Assembly (NCBI GenBank): GCA_047967505.1
Contig: CM106538.1
Source of the DNA: Dipteris shenzhenensis
Lineage: Eukaryota; Polypodiophyta; Polypodiopsida; Gleicheniales
Reading direction: 5' to 3' (one strand)
Length of the DNA: 64,000 nt
Shown here: one piece after another, positions 19,586 to 31,689 of the stretch
How the letters are laid out: each line of letters begins with the position of its first letter
Position numbering within the stretch: position 1 is the first letter of the stretch
Translations under genes and position numbers: made by a program
The notes under the pieces: model-generated
Told to the model about the DNA's origin: nothing
The model's database searches: none
Seen by the model: only the letters and a program-made list of their open reading frames with translations

Positions 19586-20191
19586 TTAGTGCACAGAGAT
19601 GGCAGCGGTTGCATGTGCCCTTCTTGAATCGATGGAGAAGAGATAACAAGTTGTGAACAAAATGTAGGCATATGTGCACAACTCTCTTTGCACTTCTAAT
19701 TTTTTTAACAGAGAAAAGGAGCTTCTATCAATGTTTGAAATAACCACCATACAAATCAGCAAAAAACAAAGAAGGTGTTGATCATGGGAAAAAGGAAAGA
19801 AAACTGATTGCTGCCTTGAAAGGGCCAGCCTGTTTCCTGAGCTCCCAGCATACTGCGTATGGAATCTTTGGAACATGGTGGCCTCCTCAATGACACCTCT
19901 GAGGAGGATGCGATCTAGAGTCGCCTGATTTGCTCGGAAGCCTGCCTGTTCATCGGCTTTGATTCCGTGGAGCTCTATGAATTGGCTAATTTGTGTGTTG
20001 AGCACTGGTGCATAGATCTTGTAGACGACATGCCTAATCATAATGGACAATAGTTTTACGGGCTTTTGGGATCCCCTGTTGCAATTTTGGCAAAATTCCT
20101 GATAAACCTTCTTTAAAAACTGATAAAGCTCACAAAAGACCTGAATGGGAGTGATGTTGTTAAGAGTCGAGGTACGGGGAAACCGTTGCAA
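19586..20191 (-). pseudogene. LINE-B family RT fragment
   Basis: A 201-codon frame contains a reverse-transcriptase stretch: KPVKLLSIMIRHVVYKIYAPVLN, then QFIELHGIKADEQAGFRANQATLDRIL and GVIEEA. This parallels KIYASVLDSEVSRLAECRGLRAAGQAGVR and IIEEA in the LINE-B copy at 48.1 kb. Motifs A and C are missing, the ends are not RT-like, and the piece is a dead fragment. Confidence 0.8.
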
Positions 20192-20989
20192 ACCACTTTG
20201 TTAAAAAGCTTTGCTAAGATCGAGGCCATACCATTTAGGCTTTCCATATGCAATGTATTGAATATATAGTCCCTCATGATCTGTCCATTTACGCTTATGC
20301 TGTTGGTGTGTTCTATATGTCTCCCAAGATGAGTCTGACATCTCCGTATTCCTATCTATAACACCGCCTCATAGTTTTGCTTGGTGCATCATCTCTCACC
20401 ATATTCTAAAGCTCATCTTCCTCCTCCTTATCATCCTCATAATCTTGCAGCATGTTCTTCACCCTTGTAAAACCAACGGGACTGGGTCTTCTTTCCTTCC
20501 TCTTAAGATGATCTATAAGTACTTTTCCATCCACATTCTTTTTTTGCAAAGAATTTCCATCCACATTCTTGGCCATTGGCTTCTCCTTGGTTATTTTCTT
20601 TCCCCATTTCTCTCGGTTTGATTTCTCCTATGAGTCCTGAAGTGCATTATTTATGGCTGAAAACTTTTTCTTTAAATCTGTCTCTATCTTAGCTTTGAAA
20701 GAGTCAAAAAGCAAAGAGCTATCCGGTGCTATCTCGTCTTCAACGGGCTCTCTTCCGGTCTTTGACGTCACGGGAATCTCCTCCTCCGAGTGAATCGGTT
20801 GCATCCCATCAACATGCTTCTCTATCTTTCATTTGGTTGTCAGAGTTACTTTCTTTGTTGTTCCCCCCTTTATTCTCATGGTATTCACCATGTTGAAGCT
20901 TCGGGTAGACAGAGACTCTCACTCAATCTCACAAACACCTACACAGGAATTCTTAAGATGACCTAAGTCTATGTTCTAATATTATAGCT
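20192..20989. other. No gene recognised
   Basis: AT-rich with scattered stops; short Lys/Ser-rich segments only. No assignment is possible. Confidence 0.4.
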
Positions 20990-21735
20990 CTTAAACTAGA
21001 AAGGAAACCACGCTCTGATACTCGTCAAAGTCGTGCTTATGTGGAAGCAATACCACAAGCAGTGAGGGATAGTCTCCAAGACACAATCGGAGCAACAATG
21101 GCACTGCCCCTCCACTCGCATCTGCTCCAACCACGGTCCGATGGGCAAGCCTCCGTGGGCGGCCAGCTAGAAGAAGTATGAAATCTTCCTCGGCCGCAAG
21201 CTGGACCACAACCGCGTCCAAAACCTGAAGCAAACATCCCGGGGCACTCTCTGGGTCACCCAATGCCTCTCCCTCAAGGGGTCCACCTCGACGAGTCCAT
21301 CTGAAGTCTCCTGTGAATCCGTGTGGTGTAGAAAAAGAAGGGCACCTCATCCACCGGCTCAGCTAGGCCGCCCCTGGATCTCCCTCAGGGGTCTACCCTC
21401 CCACAGCCAAAGGCACCATCTAGAGGCGTCCTGCTCTAACCAATGAATCCCATCAAGACTCCCATCCATCTTGGGGTCTCTCTCAGTGAGTGGCTGAAGT
21501 AGGCCTCCAGGTCCTACACGGAAGAAGTCGGGGTGCGTGCTGCCTTGCTGCATCAACATCCTCAAGGGAACACTAGTACGGGAAAACTGCCCCAACCATC
21601 TGTTGTCTCTCTAAACGTGAAGTCCTTCCCACCAGGACTCAAGAATAGCTAAGTCAATCTTGCCCATCCGTTGCCCTGCCCCTCGCAGATGCGCTAGGGC
21701 GTCAAGCCTCGCCTCTGCCTCCCCTATGGAGATTG
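20990..21735 (-). pseudogene. LINE-A-like ORF2 C-terminal relic
   Basis: Minus-strand translation resembles the C-terminal half of LINE-A ORF2: a WCLWLWEGRPLREI block (LINE-A has WRLWLWEGRALSEL), then sequence matching the zf-RVT-adjacent region. The DNA around 21,165-21,235 (GAAGTATGAAATCTTCC, GGCCGCAAGCTGGACCACAA) aligns with 2,175-2,240 of LINE-A. There are several frameshifts and no intact motif set. Confidence 0.75.
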
Positions 21736-21809
21736 GTTAAAACGTCTTAAAGTGTATTCAAGCTGCTCAAATATTGCTTTGGTCTCTAAGTAAATCTACA
21801 TCTGAATAG

Positions 21810-22068
21810 CCGATACACAAGAGGCTAGCAGCAACTGAGATGATCCACTCATGGAGGATGAGGATTGAATGCACATCCAAGAAGGGCAATGGCATGGAGA
21901 AATTGATATTTGGATTACAGCAACTCGGCTCAGCGACTTCAAATGTAACTGGGAGGATCAGTCAGCCTACAAGAAGCTCTGATTGTACTCCAATGAGGAG
22001 TTCATCCAGTCTTTTAGTGAATGCAACCATGAAAGATCACGAGCTTCTTGCTTTAAGTATAATTTAAA
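21810..22068 (+). other. Possible host exon or unknown coding relic
   Basis: An open stretch encodes a non-repetitive, Ser/Thr-rich segment (MIHSWRMRIECTSKKGNGME, then LIFGLQQLGSATSN). It could start after an acceptor-like TGAATAG at 21,809 and end at a GTATAA donor-like site near 22,068. No family was recognised. It is listed because the composition looks protein-like and it does not match the surrounding transposons. Confidence 0.25.
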
Positions 22069-23036
22069 TCTCAAATCTAAATTGCAAGAAGTATCACATA
22101 GATACTAATACTTTTTCTTATTAGTGATATACATCAATGGGTACAATTTTCAGTTGCTTCATGCTCAGGATACTGACTCGTCTCATTTGTAAAGGTTATT
22201 CAAGTATCTCTAGTGTGAAAACTCTTAGTTCTCAAAATTATGCCCTTGCACACTCCCTTGCACTTATCCATCTTAAACGTCTTATAACTTCTATTTGCAA
22301 GATTGTTGACGGTCTTTCTTCCTCTCCTTGGGTTTACCTATAATCTCGTTCCAACTCAATGTAGATGGGTGCTCAACCTATTAGAAAGATGCTCACTCTT
22401 TCAATCCTAAGGTTTCTTTGCAAGGTTACATACTCCATGAGGAGTGCATAAATAGATGCCAAAAATGAATTCTAACAAATGGGGTTTTGTGTTGTATGGG
22501 TAAACCACATGAAGACAGTGATAAGTTACTCAAGTGGAGTGCAAGTAAATGCAGAGATACAACACATGTCAATCTCATTACAACTCACACTTTACCCCTA
22601 TATATTCTTAGTCTGGGTTGATATGAAAGTTTTTATGCTTGTATATAGGATAAATCAATGCCCTCTATAGGCCTTTAAGTAGGGCAAAAGGCAGTCTCCA
22701 CAGGCATATTTTACTACTATGTATGTCCCAGTCCCTTTTCCAAGTGGCACTTCAATACGGTGGGCTCTACAGCTTACGACCGAATGGGCAGGCCCCAACA
22801 GTGGAGCAGCACGTTTTGTGGATTTTGTGACCTTGGCTATGGTGCTTGCCGTTGTACTGCATCAGAATGACAGCTACGGGCAAACTGGCATGCACACTTT
22901 TCCCAAATACTTGGAGGTGGCAGGTTTTCTACTACATGATTTCAGTCCTTGTTTCCAAGTTTGAACCTGGTAATGTAATTCAGCCAGGATAGGGGCCCTA
23001 CTGTCTTTTGTTCTCAGTTTTATTTTTCCGTCTCCC
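22069..23036. other. No gene established
   Basis: Contains an 81-codon plus-strand open frame (22,719-22,964) without a recognised domain. If the flanking exon candidates are real, this would be intronic or hold further exons. Otherwise nothing was recognised. Confidence 0.35.
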
Positions 23037-23160
23037 TCTTTCGCTTGGGGGGCTTCAGCAAAATAAATTTCCAGTGACTGCAGTAAATGCATAGTAGACC
23101 CTTTTGCTCGGGGGGCTTCTGTAAAAAAAGATACCGGTGACTGCAGTAAATGCATACTAG
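23037..23160. repeat. Two-unit tandem duplication (about 62 bp each)
   Basis: Both units contain CTTTTGCTCGGGGGGCTTC-like sequence followed by a GTGACTGCAGTAAATGCATA word. The units differ at several positions, so the duplication is not recent. Confidence 0.8.
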
Positions 23161-23179
23161 ATTGGCCAAATTATATATA

Positions 23180-23182
<3 letters not shown>

Positions 23183-23222
<40 letters not shown>
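23183..23222. repeat. (GA)20 microsatellite
   Basis: Uninterrupted GA dinucleotides. This is the only long GA/CT tract in the window with GA on the plus strand. Confidence 0.97.
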
Positions 23223-23224
<2 letters not shown>

Positions 23225-23249
23225 CTCACATTATTTTGTTGATGTTTAG

Positions 23250-23348
23250 AAATCAGAACAGTTATTGAAAACTCTGCAGCGACTTCGTGAAGAGGCCAAG
23301 TCAATGGCTGCGAGTCTTGATTACATTCGTTATGGTCAAATCTCCTGA
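23250..23348 (+). CDS. Possible last exon of an unidentified host gene
   Basis: After an acceptor-like GTTGATGTTTAG, 32 codons run to TGA: an amphipathic LLKTLQRLREEAKSMAASL helix followed by DYIRYGQIS. Composition is protein-like and unlike nearby transposons. I cannot name the family, no upstream exon is firmly linked, and the segment is short. Confidence 0.3.
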   Translation, partial: KSEQLLKTLQRLREEAKSMAASLDYIRYGQIS

Positions 23349-24699
23349 GTTGAGGCTGGTTCATTTCAGACCTTTCTATTTCCATGTCTATAGAGCAACA
23401 TCTTGGGAGAGTGATGGATACTTAGTGCTGTTGGGAGGTTACTGAGCTTAGAATCATGTTCCTTTAGTTTGTACATCATTTGTCTCTTTAATATGGACCC
23501 TGGGGTCTGCCTTTATGCCAGTGCTACTATTTATCGGTCTCATAAGTTCTCCCATGTATTATATATTGACTTTGAGAAATTGAGCACTCTGAAGCATCCC
23601 TTTTGCTTCACAGGAAAATGAGGGAAAAATCAACACGATGTTGTGTAAGAAAAATCCATTTGTGATGGGTGACCTCATTTCTCATGTTGCTGGTGGTTGC
23701 TGCTTTAAAGTCTTTGCTGCACATATTTAACATTTCCTCTCTCCCCCACAAGAAGAAGACCTCTCACTGTACATGCTGCCAAACCTTGACCAAAGTCGCC
23801 TTTGTCCTCTCGAGCAAGAACAGGTGGCTTAGAAGGGTCATCTTTTGATGTTGTACGGCCGAATCCCTTCTTTAATCATACACTTAAGCACTGATATTCT
23901 TTATTCTGTCTTGTTTTCAAGACCAATCACCGATACTTAAAGGCTTGGTAGGCTATTTGGCATGGTGTATGCTTAAGACAGTCGTAGAATCAAGCATGGA
24001 AAAGGTTGGGCACTCTAAATTGTAGTAGATGTTCTGAAGAAGGAAACGTGGGGAGCTACACAGGAGTCACAGACAGTCCTGAGTAACTGTTGTCTTCCCC
24101 AAGATATATGGCAAATCAATAACCAGGCAAGGTATGAAAGAAATCTCTAGAACAGACTTGAATCATTGAGTCTCAGAGAGGTGAACATCCATGAAACCTT
24201 TGTGTTTATATATTTTCCTGAAGTCTTGCAACTGAGCTGAGTTTCAGGTCGTGCACAATCCTTTAGCATGGGGATTCTGCTCATGATCTTATGACCTAGT
24301 AAGGGTTCCTAGGTTTGTAGAAACTCTTCTTATTCAACAACTATGTCAAGCATGTGGACATAAATTATGTAGAGCATGTGAAACCTTTGCAGCCCCACCT
24401 ACACTTTTGACTATAGATGACAAAGAATCCACCAGGGTTGTGCTGCCTGTGGCTTTGGTATCGACACAGAAGAATTCGTTGCTTTGTGTATGCATGCGTG
24501 TTGACATCCATACCACTAGTTCTATTTTGCAAACTTGTGTTTAGAAGAATCACACTGCAGGTTGGCGAGCTGCTCGGAAAAAATCCCTGCTGTAGTAAAA
24601 TGTATGGTATTGGGGTCGTCAACTCGTATGTATGCCTCACTCCTTATTTTACTCTACTGTTAAGCATCTCTCTTATTTGGGGGTAAAGAACTATTTCAT
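23349..24699. other. No gene recognised
   Basis: Mixed-composition sequence with only short open frames. If 23,250-23,348 is a last exon, its 3' UTR would begin here. Confidence 0.4.
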
Positions 24700-25250
24700 T
24701 AAGAAGAATGTCCCATAGTGGAACAATTGCTACTCATTAACTAGAAACATTGATAAAGCAATTTCAATTGGGCCAAAGAAAGGTCTCCGTGAGAATGCAC
24801 ATCTTGGAGAGTTCAATGTCGAAATTAACGAATGAAATGGTAAACTTCTACCAAAGAATGCTTGTATTGTCGAATGTTACGGGCATAATATAATGGCCAT
24901 AGAGCCTAATCGGGATTGTTTGGCAAAAGTAGAGCCAGGAAAACATGCATGAAGATCCGTCAACTTGAAAAGAAAGTCACAAGCGGTAGGACAGGCCCAA
25001 AAAAGACGTGGCACAATTTCTATCGGGTGCGAACAAATAGTGTTGATTGAGGAATTGATATGTCAATAAAGATCTACCGAGCCCATACCAAGCAGCGTCA
25101 CAAGAAAATCCATTGTTTGAGAGAAAGCTTACTACTCCAGATGTGTCAAAGACAAGCCTTCTACCAAGCAAGAGGCTTGTCAAGATGCCAAAAAAAATTG
25201 TTGTGGTGTTGGATCCATGGCTTTCAAAGCAAGAGATTATAAGCCTTCAC
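24700..25250 (-). pseudogene. Possible LINE zinc-region relic
   Basis: Minus-strand frames give a CHVFFGPV...FF-like stretch that recalls the H-x-F-x2-C end of plant LINE zf-RVT segments. It is embedded in sequence with many shifts. The match is weak and could be chance. Confidence 0.22.
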
Positions 25251-27409
25251 GGTACAGAGATCCACAAATGAAAAAGGGGTGCAGTCTGGAACTGCGGATC
25301 AAACTTTCAATCTAATGAAGGAAGGGGTTCTAAGGGGGGGGAGTCTCGAGAGGCTCATCCATCATATGGTCACAATTTTGAAGTGCTTGAGGGGAGGGTC
25401 CTTTGGTGTACATGACGAAGAAGCCAAGTTATTGGATGGGGATATGGTTGCAATTTTGAGACCAAAGCATGGCAAGTCACAACCATGAAGTCCCAATGGA
25501 CAAGGTCAAGCTGGAGTTAGAGAAGTTGCTGGAGAGGGGTGTCTATCCAATGGGTTCTAGGTAAAGTTCCTAGGTAAAGGGTTCAGAATCTACCCATAAT
25601 GACCTACTTGGTTGGTCATTTGCATTTGCTAGAGCTCTAGTTCTGGGGGTCCCTTGGAGTCGTTCTTTTAGTGTCAACACTTTCCTTTATCATGAATGTG
25701 TAATGTGCGTCGAATTGCTCAACCTTCCCTTGTGGCTGGGTGATGCTCTTGAGCATCTTGTATGAGGTGTTGCTTATATCCTAGGTTGCATGAACCTCAT
25801 TTGGGGGAAAAAAAGCATTGGATTCTTTGAGATAGGCTATTCCTAAACATATGGATGCCAAAGTTGCAAGTGGTTTGGTGTTTTTACTCATATGTGGGCG
25901 CTACATTGAAAATTGCAATGGATTAGGGTTTGCATGTTGTTGAGATGGTCGTTATGCTCGACCAAGAGATCCCCAATAAGATCAGAGGTCAAGGGCTAGT
26001 TGTTGGGGAGGGACAACAATGGTTGCGAATTCAGAGTAGGTTTGGGTGGTGGCGCAGTGGATGTTGAGGGTTAGAAAGTGTTTTGTAAGAAATGAAAAGC
26101 CTTGGCCACGACTCTCAGGCAGTCTTGGTGTCAAACTCTGTGGAGAACAGGCGAGGTAATGCTAAGATCGACTCAAATGAGGAATGTTACACTTCATAGA
26201 GGGTGGTTGTTGTGGTATGTACCCCATCAAGGGCTTGTTAGTAGCCATGGATAAAGTTCTACTAGATGCCAATTATAAGCAACAGACTCTTGAGGAGAAG
26301 AATCCACATAAGAGGTCCCTCATGGAGGTTCATGTCCCTAATGATCCTCGATTGGCAAGCTAAATGCCAATGAGACTTAAAGATGCAGCTCTAGTATCAA
26401 TAAAATCACTTTTAAGTTTTTCAAGGATGCCTATAAGCATCGGCCCAGTACAGGTATGAGTAAGGACCTTCGAGTGGGAAAGTTAGTCCCTGTTTATCTG
26501 TGTGGGTCTCTTGGAGCTTAGGAGGTCGCTATGATGGAGTTAAACAAAAGAGGTGCATTGTGATTTGAATCTAGGGATATTCTTCTGCATGAAGCAAGGT
26601 GTGGTGAAGATGATGTGTTTTGATAGAAGTTTAGATAGTTGGGGTTTGAGGTGTTTTTCAATTGCCAAAGGAGAGGGAAAGGAGGCACGACGGTTGTGGT
26701 AAAGGGCATATGAGGGGTAGAGAACCTTTTAGGGATAGTGAAGGGGATGTCCTTGCTATGGAGTTGTTGGTTTTTGGTTTATGTTCAATATGTTAAGTGC
26801 ATGTATGCCCCTAATAGACACACCCCCCCCTAACGTAGGCTTGAGACGAAAATTGACGTGTAGATTAGCAGAAGCTGCGTGAATACCTATGGAGAAGATT
26901 TCAGAATGGGGAGCTTCTTGGAGAAGCTTCTGCTCTCCAAAATGTTCTTTAGCCTGGCATAAAGACCAAGGCAGGTTAAAGGGAGGAAGGCAGAGGAGAA
27001 GGGGGGCCGATGAAAGGATTCTTAGTACTGCGATGAGCAACCTCTCTATGCCTCCAAATGTGATACGGTGAAAGGGGAGGGAGAGGGGAAGCCTGAGCGG
27101 AGGACACACGGGAGGAACCGGGGAAGAAGGGAGTGAATTAACATAGGGAGAGAATTAACGGAGGAGAAGGGAGCGGAGGGAGTGAATCAACAGAGCAAAT
27201 TAAGAGTAGGCGATAGGTTAATTGACATCGAAGGGGGAGGTGAGTATTTAATTAATTGTTTTAGGAGAGGAAGTGAATACGTCGTCGATTAATGAGCAGC
27301 ATGGTTTCTTGAAGGTAAAAATGGTGAGAGTGAGCTGGATTCTAGGAGGTGACTCAATTATGATAGAGAGGGTCAACGGTAGGTTTCATCTTGCTCTGAG
27401 TTGCAGGCT

Positions 27410-27620
27410 TAGGTGGATCTTTGTCTTTCTTGGGATCTAGTGGATTGTTCTCATCTAGTTCAAGATTTAGTGGTTTTCATGGAGATATAGATGTAAAGGT
27501 TAGGACTTATGGGCGGTGATATAGTGGATTTCATGTCTTTCTTGGAATCTACAGGATTCTGTTGGGCTAGTTTAGGATTTTGTGGTTTTTATGGACCAAT
27601 AGATGTAAACGTTGGGACTT
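27410..27620. repeat. Diverged tandem duplication (about 113-bp period)
   Basis: The segments beginning GTGGATCTTTGTCTTTCTTGG and GTGGATTTCATGTCTTTCTTGG each continue through a GTGGTTTT(C/T)ATGGA word and an ATAGATGTAAA word. Clear but old. Confidence 0.7.
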
Positions 27621-28748
27621 TTGTCAGGGGAGAATCAATTGGGTGTATGTAGAGTGGTGGATGAGACTCGAGAGTAGCCTCAAGGAGGAAAATATATCTT
27701 CTCGTTGGGCCTCTCTGATCACCTCTCATTTATTTGGGGGATCTCTCTCCCATTGTTGAGCGGGAGGCCACATGATATCCCTTTAAAGTTTGACAATAGG
27801 CATTGTAAGAGCAAGGAGTTCCATGGCGAGATTGCTAAGATATAGCTAGATTGTCAGTCTCATGTTGAGGACCCTTGTCATTGATGGGATGTGGCTTAGC
27901 ATAAATAGTATAGAGCTTAGAAGGTGGGTCAATTGTGTAGGGTCAAGAAATTGGTGTATGTGTCTTTGAAACTAGGCCTGAATGACTAGAGTATGGCTAT
28001 GGTAGCAAAAGCATTGGAGGACGCCTTGGGGTCTTGAGAGCTAGAGAAAGCTCAGAATGCGAGTTGAAGAGAAAACAACTTTGGCAAGTAGCGGGTTACT
28101 GTTCCTCTCACATATTATTTCAGCCTTTGAAGCAAAAGCGTGCTAAGGAATCGATTAATAGAGTGATGGATAAAAAGGGCAAGTTGGTACTGAGTTTTGG
28201 CACATTGCGAATGTCTTTAGGAAAGAGCTAGGGTGGATCAGGCCTGCCATTGATGCATGAAACAATAAAGTTTAGGGTGCTTTAGATGCAGTGGAATGCA
28301 GAGCCTGCAAGGCTCAACGGATATCAAGGCCCTTGTCAACAAAAAATGAACTATGGGAAACATTAGATGCTATGGAAAAGAAAAATTCACTAGGGGCTAA
28401 TGGATTGATGGTGGATGGACAATGCAATGGTCCTTAGAGGGGGCAACATATTAGAAGGGCCTTTCCAAAGATGTAATGTTGGTTTAATGAAACTATTCCC
28501 AAAGCACTGTTGTAGGCTGAAAGTGGATGCTTGGCAACCCATCACCATGGTGAACATGTCCAATAAGGTGCTCGTTAAAGCATTAGCTTCGCAAATTAGG
28601 GAAATTTATATGATTATAATAAACAAAGAGCAGACTAGTTTCATAAGAGGGGCTCCTTTTTTTTAAATATCTTGAATGTCACAGACTTCCCTGGATTATG
28701 TCTGCACATTTGGCCAAAGATGTATATTGTTTGCCTTTGACTTGGATG

Positions 28749-28834
28749 AAGCATATGATAAACTTAGGTAGCATGTTACTAGCATTGGCATATGATAAAC
28801 TTCGGCGACATGTTACTAATGTTATATGTAGATA
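28749..28834. repeat. Short tandem duplication in the LINE-C RT
   Basis: GCATATGATAAACTT followed by GACATGTTACTA/GCATGTTACTA occurs twice, 43 bp apart, just after motif A, disrupting the domain. Confidence 0.75.
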
Positions 28835-28910
28835 TTAGGGAGGCCTTTGTAGAAATGGTGGAATCTTTGTTTCGAAGTTCCTTAGCTATCCTATGCTTAC
28901 ATGTGGTCTG

Positions 28911-29861
28911 TTGTGCGGTTGACGATGACTTTGAGGATGAAGAAGGTGGATTTGGATGTAGATGAAGCTGGGTGTTTTTGGATGCCTTGATGCAGCACAT
29001 ATGTAGACCATCATGATGCTATCTTTGATGCTCTTCTGGTAGGCAATAATTTGCTTTAAACTGTGAGGATGACAATGCAAAAACTGTAAACTATGAGGAT
29101 CAAATGCAGAAGGTCTAGAATTTTACCATCTCCTATGTGCAAGGACCAAGGTTCTGAACTCCGAGACACAAAAGGATGCTTGGAGGAACTCAATCATGCT
29201 CTTATATAGCTAGGGGCTATTGATATTAAATTTTTAGGATAGGACATGTATCCGTTATTTTCAACAAACCCGTTGCTCTATTGTATTAACATCTAGTTTA
29301 GGCCATTAAGTTTGCAATGGATCTAGTCAAAGGTGCATGCGAGAAACAAATTCAAGCTCTTGCCAAAATGCATGACTTCTTTTACAATAAAAATTAACTA
29401 TGTACCATCATTGTATCAATGTTCATTCCTCTATTTATACCTTTTTGTTAACTTGCCTAGTTGTGAGTGATAAAGTCTAATAGAGTACTTCAATCACAAC
29501 TAAATTCACCACATCAATCACAATGAAATACTTGATTAATTTTTTGTGGGAAACAATCACAATGAACTACTTATGAGTTATCTCAGGGGGTCACTCATAA
29601 ACATGTAAGTGTAGCAGGTTCAATAGAAGGGGTTTTAAGCCTTCTTTTTGCACATTTTTTACATATTAGGTACCATTTAAAGGGGGTATTCGTAGATTGA
29701 AGATAAAAAGAGTGAATTTTATTTATGAAAAATTCATAGACAAGGGACTTTTAAATCAGGCCTTGAATGCATGTGATACAGAGGATTTACATATAGTGAA
29801 CCCCTTGAGTGGGTTATTCAGAAAGAAACTCTTGGCATAAAAGATGAGGAATATGTGTAAT
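28911..29861. other. No gene recognised
   Basis: Short Glu/Asp- or Ser-rich open frames only. The DNA around 29,040-29,100 repeats ACTGTGAGGAT/ACTATGAGGAT. Nothing was assigned. Confidence 0.4.
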
Positions 29862-29980
29862 GATACACCGGTCGGTGTATCTGGGCTAATGCATGCACGC
29901 CGCAGGATGTGCTTTCAGATACCACATGGTATGCTCCCATACTGTGCGGTATGACCACATGATACCGCATGGTGTGTGCC
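29862..29980. repeat. Cluster of short palindromes around GATACACCG/CGGTGTATC
   Basis: GATACACCGGTCGGTGTATC (29,862-29,881) has perfect 9-bp arms. Within the next 100 bp there are related dyads such as GATACCACATGGTATG, and CATACTGTGCGGTATG followed by CATGATACCGCATGGTGTG. It is not linked to a recognised element. Confidence 0.6.
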
Positions 29981-29981
29981 C

Positions 29982-30769
29982 CAATCGTGCCTGTTTTTGG
30001 GCCTTCTGTACATCCCTATTTGGATTTGTGTAGTTCTCCTTGTAACTTTGTTTTCATGGGATGTTGCATTCTTGATCTTATAGACCTAATGCCTTGCAAT
30101 GGTCCTAATGGAAGACATTGGAGAATTTGTTGCCACTGAACTCGAGAAAGCACAAAATAAAACTTGTGAATAACTTGGACTTCTTGCAACAACTCCATAT
30201 AAAAACTGAGAAACACTTGAAGGACCACTCAATGAAGAGACTTGTAAACAAAATGCCTTTCTGAATCATCCTCACCAATTACCTCTATCATTTCTATGGT
30301 GTACCGTGGCACTATGTCATTTCATGATTGTGCACAATAGAAGAACATTTACATCGAGGATTATAGACCTCTTGTCAACAAAAAGAGGGCATGGTTCCCT
30401 ATTTATATTAGGCAGATGATGAGTCGATGGAAACTACCTTTGTATCTCTATAATTTGGTCATTAATTGGCATTTGAGACGTCGCTTCTTTTGTGTTGCCT
30501 CTTTTGTTCAATCTTCTGTTGCCCAACCTCATGGAATTCCCATCAAAACAATAGCATTTACAAGTAGTGTGATCCAGACAAGGGACCACAAAAAATACAA
30601 GGGCAAAGGCCTAGTCATGTAGCAAGAAAAACATGTTGGGGCACTGCAGAGTAATGTCTTTGAAAAGTTTCAACATGACCATACCTGTACCATAGGTACT
30701 TTGCAAACAATCATGTAGAAAAGTAATCACAAAGACTCTAGAATGAAATGGAAAACTACAAAAGTGTTT
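29982..30769. other. No gene recognised
   Basis: Only short open frames. No repeat match was seen elsewhere in the window. Confidence 0.4.
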
Positions 30770-31180
30770 CGGTTTGTAGTTTTTTCACTTCAGCCTTGGG
30801 CACGCATATGTGGATACGTCTTGGGAGATACTGGCAAGTATTTCAACTGGCATATTTCGAGGCTAGATGCACAGAGGCATTTGATGGATCCCAGGTCCAA
30901 CATTCTCACACTTTGGAAATTATTTGGACAGATACTATTCATATGATGATGGCCATTTGGTCTAGTGTGTAAGGGACCTCACAAGCAGCTTCTACTAGGA
31001 GGGCTACATTCCTCAGAGAATGGAGGGGCTCCTCGTTTTCTCGGAGTCCACTGCAAGGTCGAGATAGCACTTTCAGCCTCAGCCATGGTCTATTTTTTGT
31101 TTGCTCTAAGCATCTTTTTATTGGCCCCTTCTAGGGTGTTCTTTTTCATGATTTCATGATGTATTTCTGCATTGAGCTTG
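30770..31180 (+). pseudogene. Second copy of the LINE 3'-end relic
   Basis: Aligns with 18,600-18,990: CTAGATGCACAGAGGCATTTG, then a GGCTCCTCGTTTTCTCGGAG word, and a shared end including CATGATGTATTTCTGC. Translated it gives WTDTIHMMMAIWSS, typical of the amphipathic tail of plant LINE ORF2. Frames are broken. Confidence 0.5.
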
Positions 31181-31689
31181 CTATTGTGGGTAGACATAAA
31201 CTAGGCAACAATCAATCTATTGCAATACGTGTGTGAACAATACAAAGATAGGCTTCTTATATAGAGAGAGCCTTTAGAATATTCAACACTTGTGGGATCC
31301 TCTGATCCACATCTCTCCTAGTGGATGTCCTTGCTCCACATCTTCACATCATGCAGTCCACATCCTTGGGTGGCTACTTTAATACATTCATACACCATAC
31401 CTTAGCCTTTAATTTATGTGCTCATCGCACCATATCTCAACATGGGCCACCTCTATCTACTGCGAACAGTAGCTTGAGCCAGCCAGTTGATGCATAGCGA
31501 CCCTCATGGCTCAGACTACCACCTACAACAAACCTTGCAGCAATCTCCAACAATGCTAGCAACTCCAGGATGCATCTGACGAACTTCCAAACCCAATGGA
31601 CAATGCCCTCTTGCACACGACGGAACTCGACTCCCTCACTGAAAATCCACGGACGTCGACAGAATCTAAAGATTTCGTCAAAAGTCTTA
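31181..31689. other. Unassigned, possibly LTR-like
   Basis: Contains TCTTATATAGAGAGAG (TATA-like) and a near-palindrome GTGGGATCCTCTGATCCAC. It precedes a leader-like word cluster, so it may be a decayed LTR and leader, but no LTR partner was found. Confidence 0.25.

Larger units (their letters stand above)
25270..28910 (+). pseudogene. LINE-C: heavily decayed plant L1-type LINE
   Basis: Pieced together across frames. An ORF1 piece resembles DUF4283 around 25,500-25,760 (ARALVLGVPWS...VELLNLPLWLGDAL). Endonuclease traces run from about 26,500 (an FFNCQRRGKG-like block), with a GGD-type segment at about 27,335 (WILGGDSIMIER) and LSDHLSF near 27,715. Reverse transcriptase lies at 28,480-28,760: LFPKHCCRLKVDAWQPITMV, NKVLVKALA, NKEQTSFIRG and FDLDEAYDKL. 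Stops and shifts are frequent and motif C is absent. Internal tandem duplications at 27,410-27,620 and 28,749-28,834 add to the decay. LINE identity is well supported by RT; the outer limits are approximate. Confidence 0.75.
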
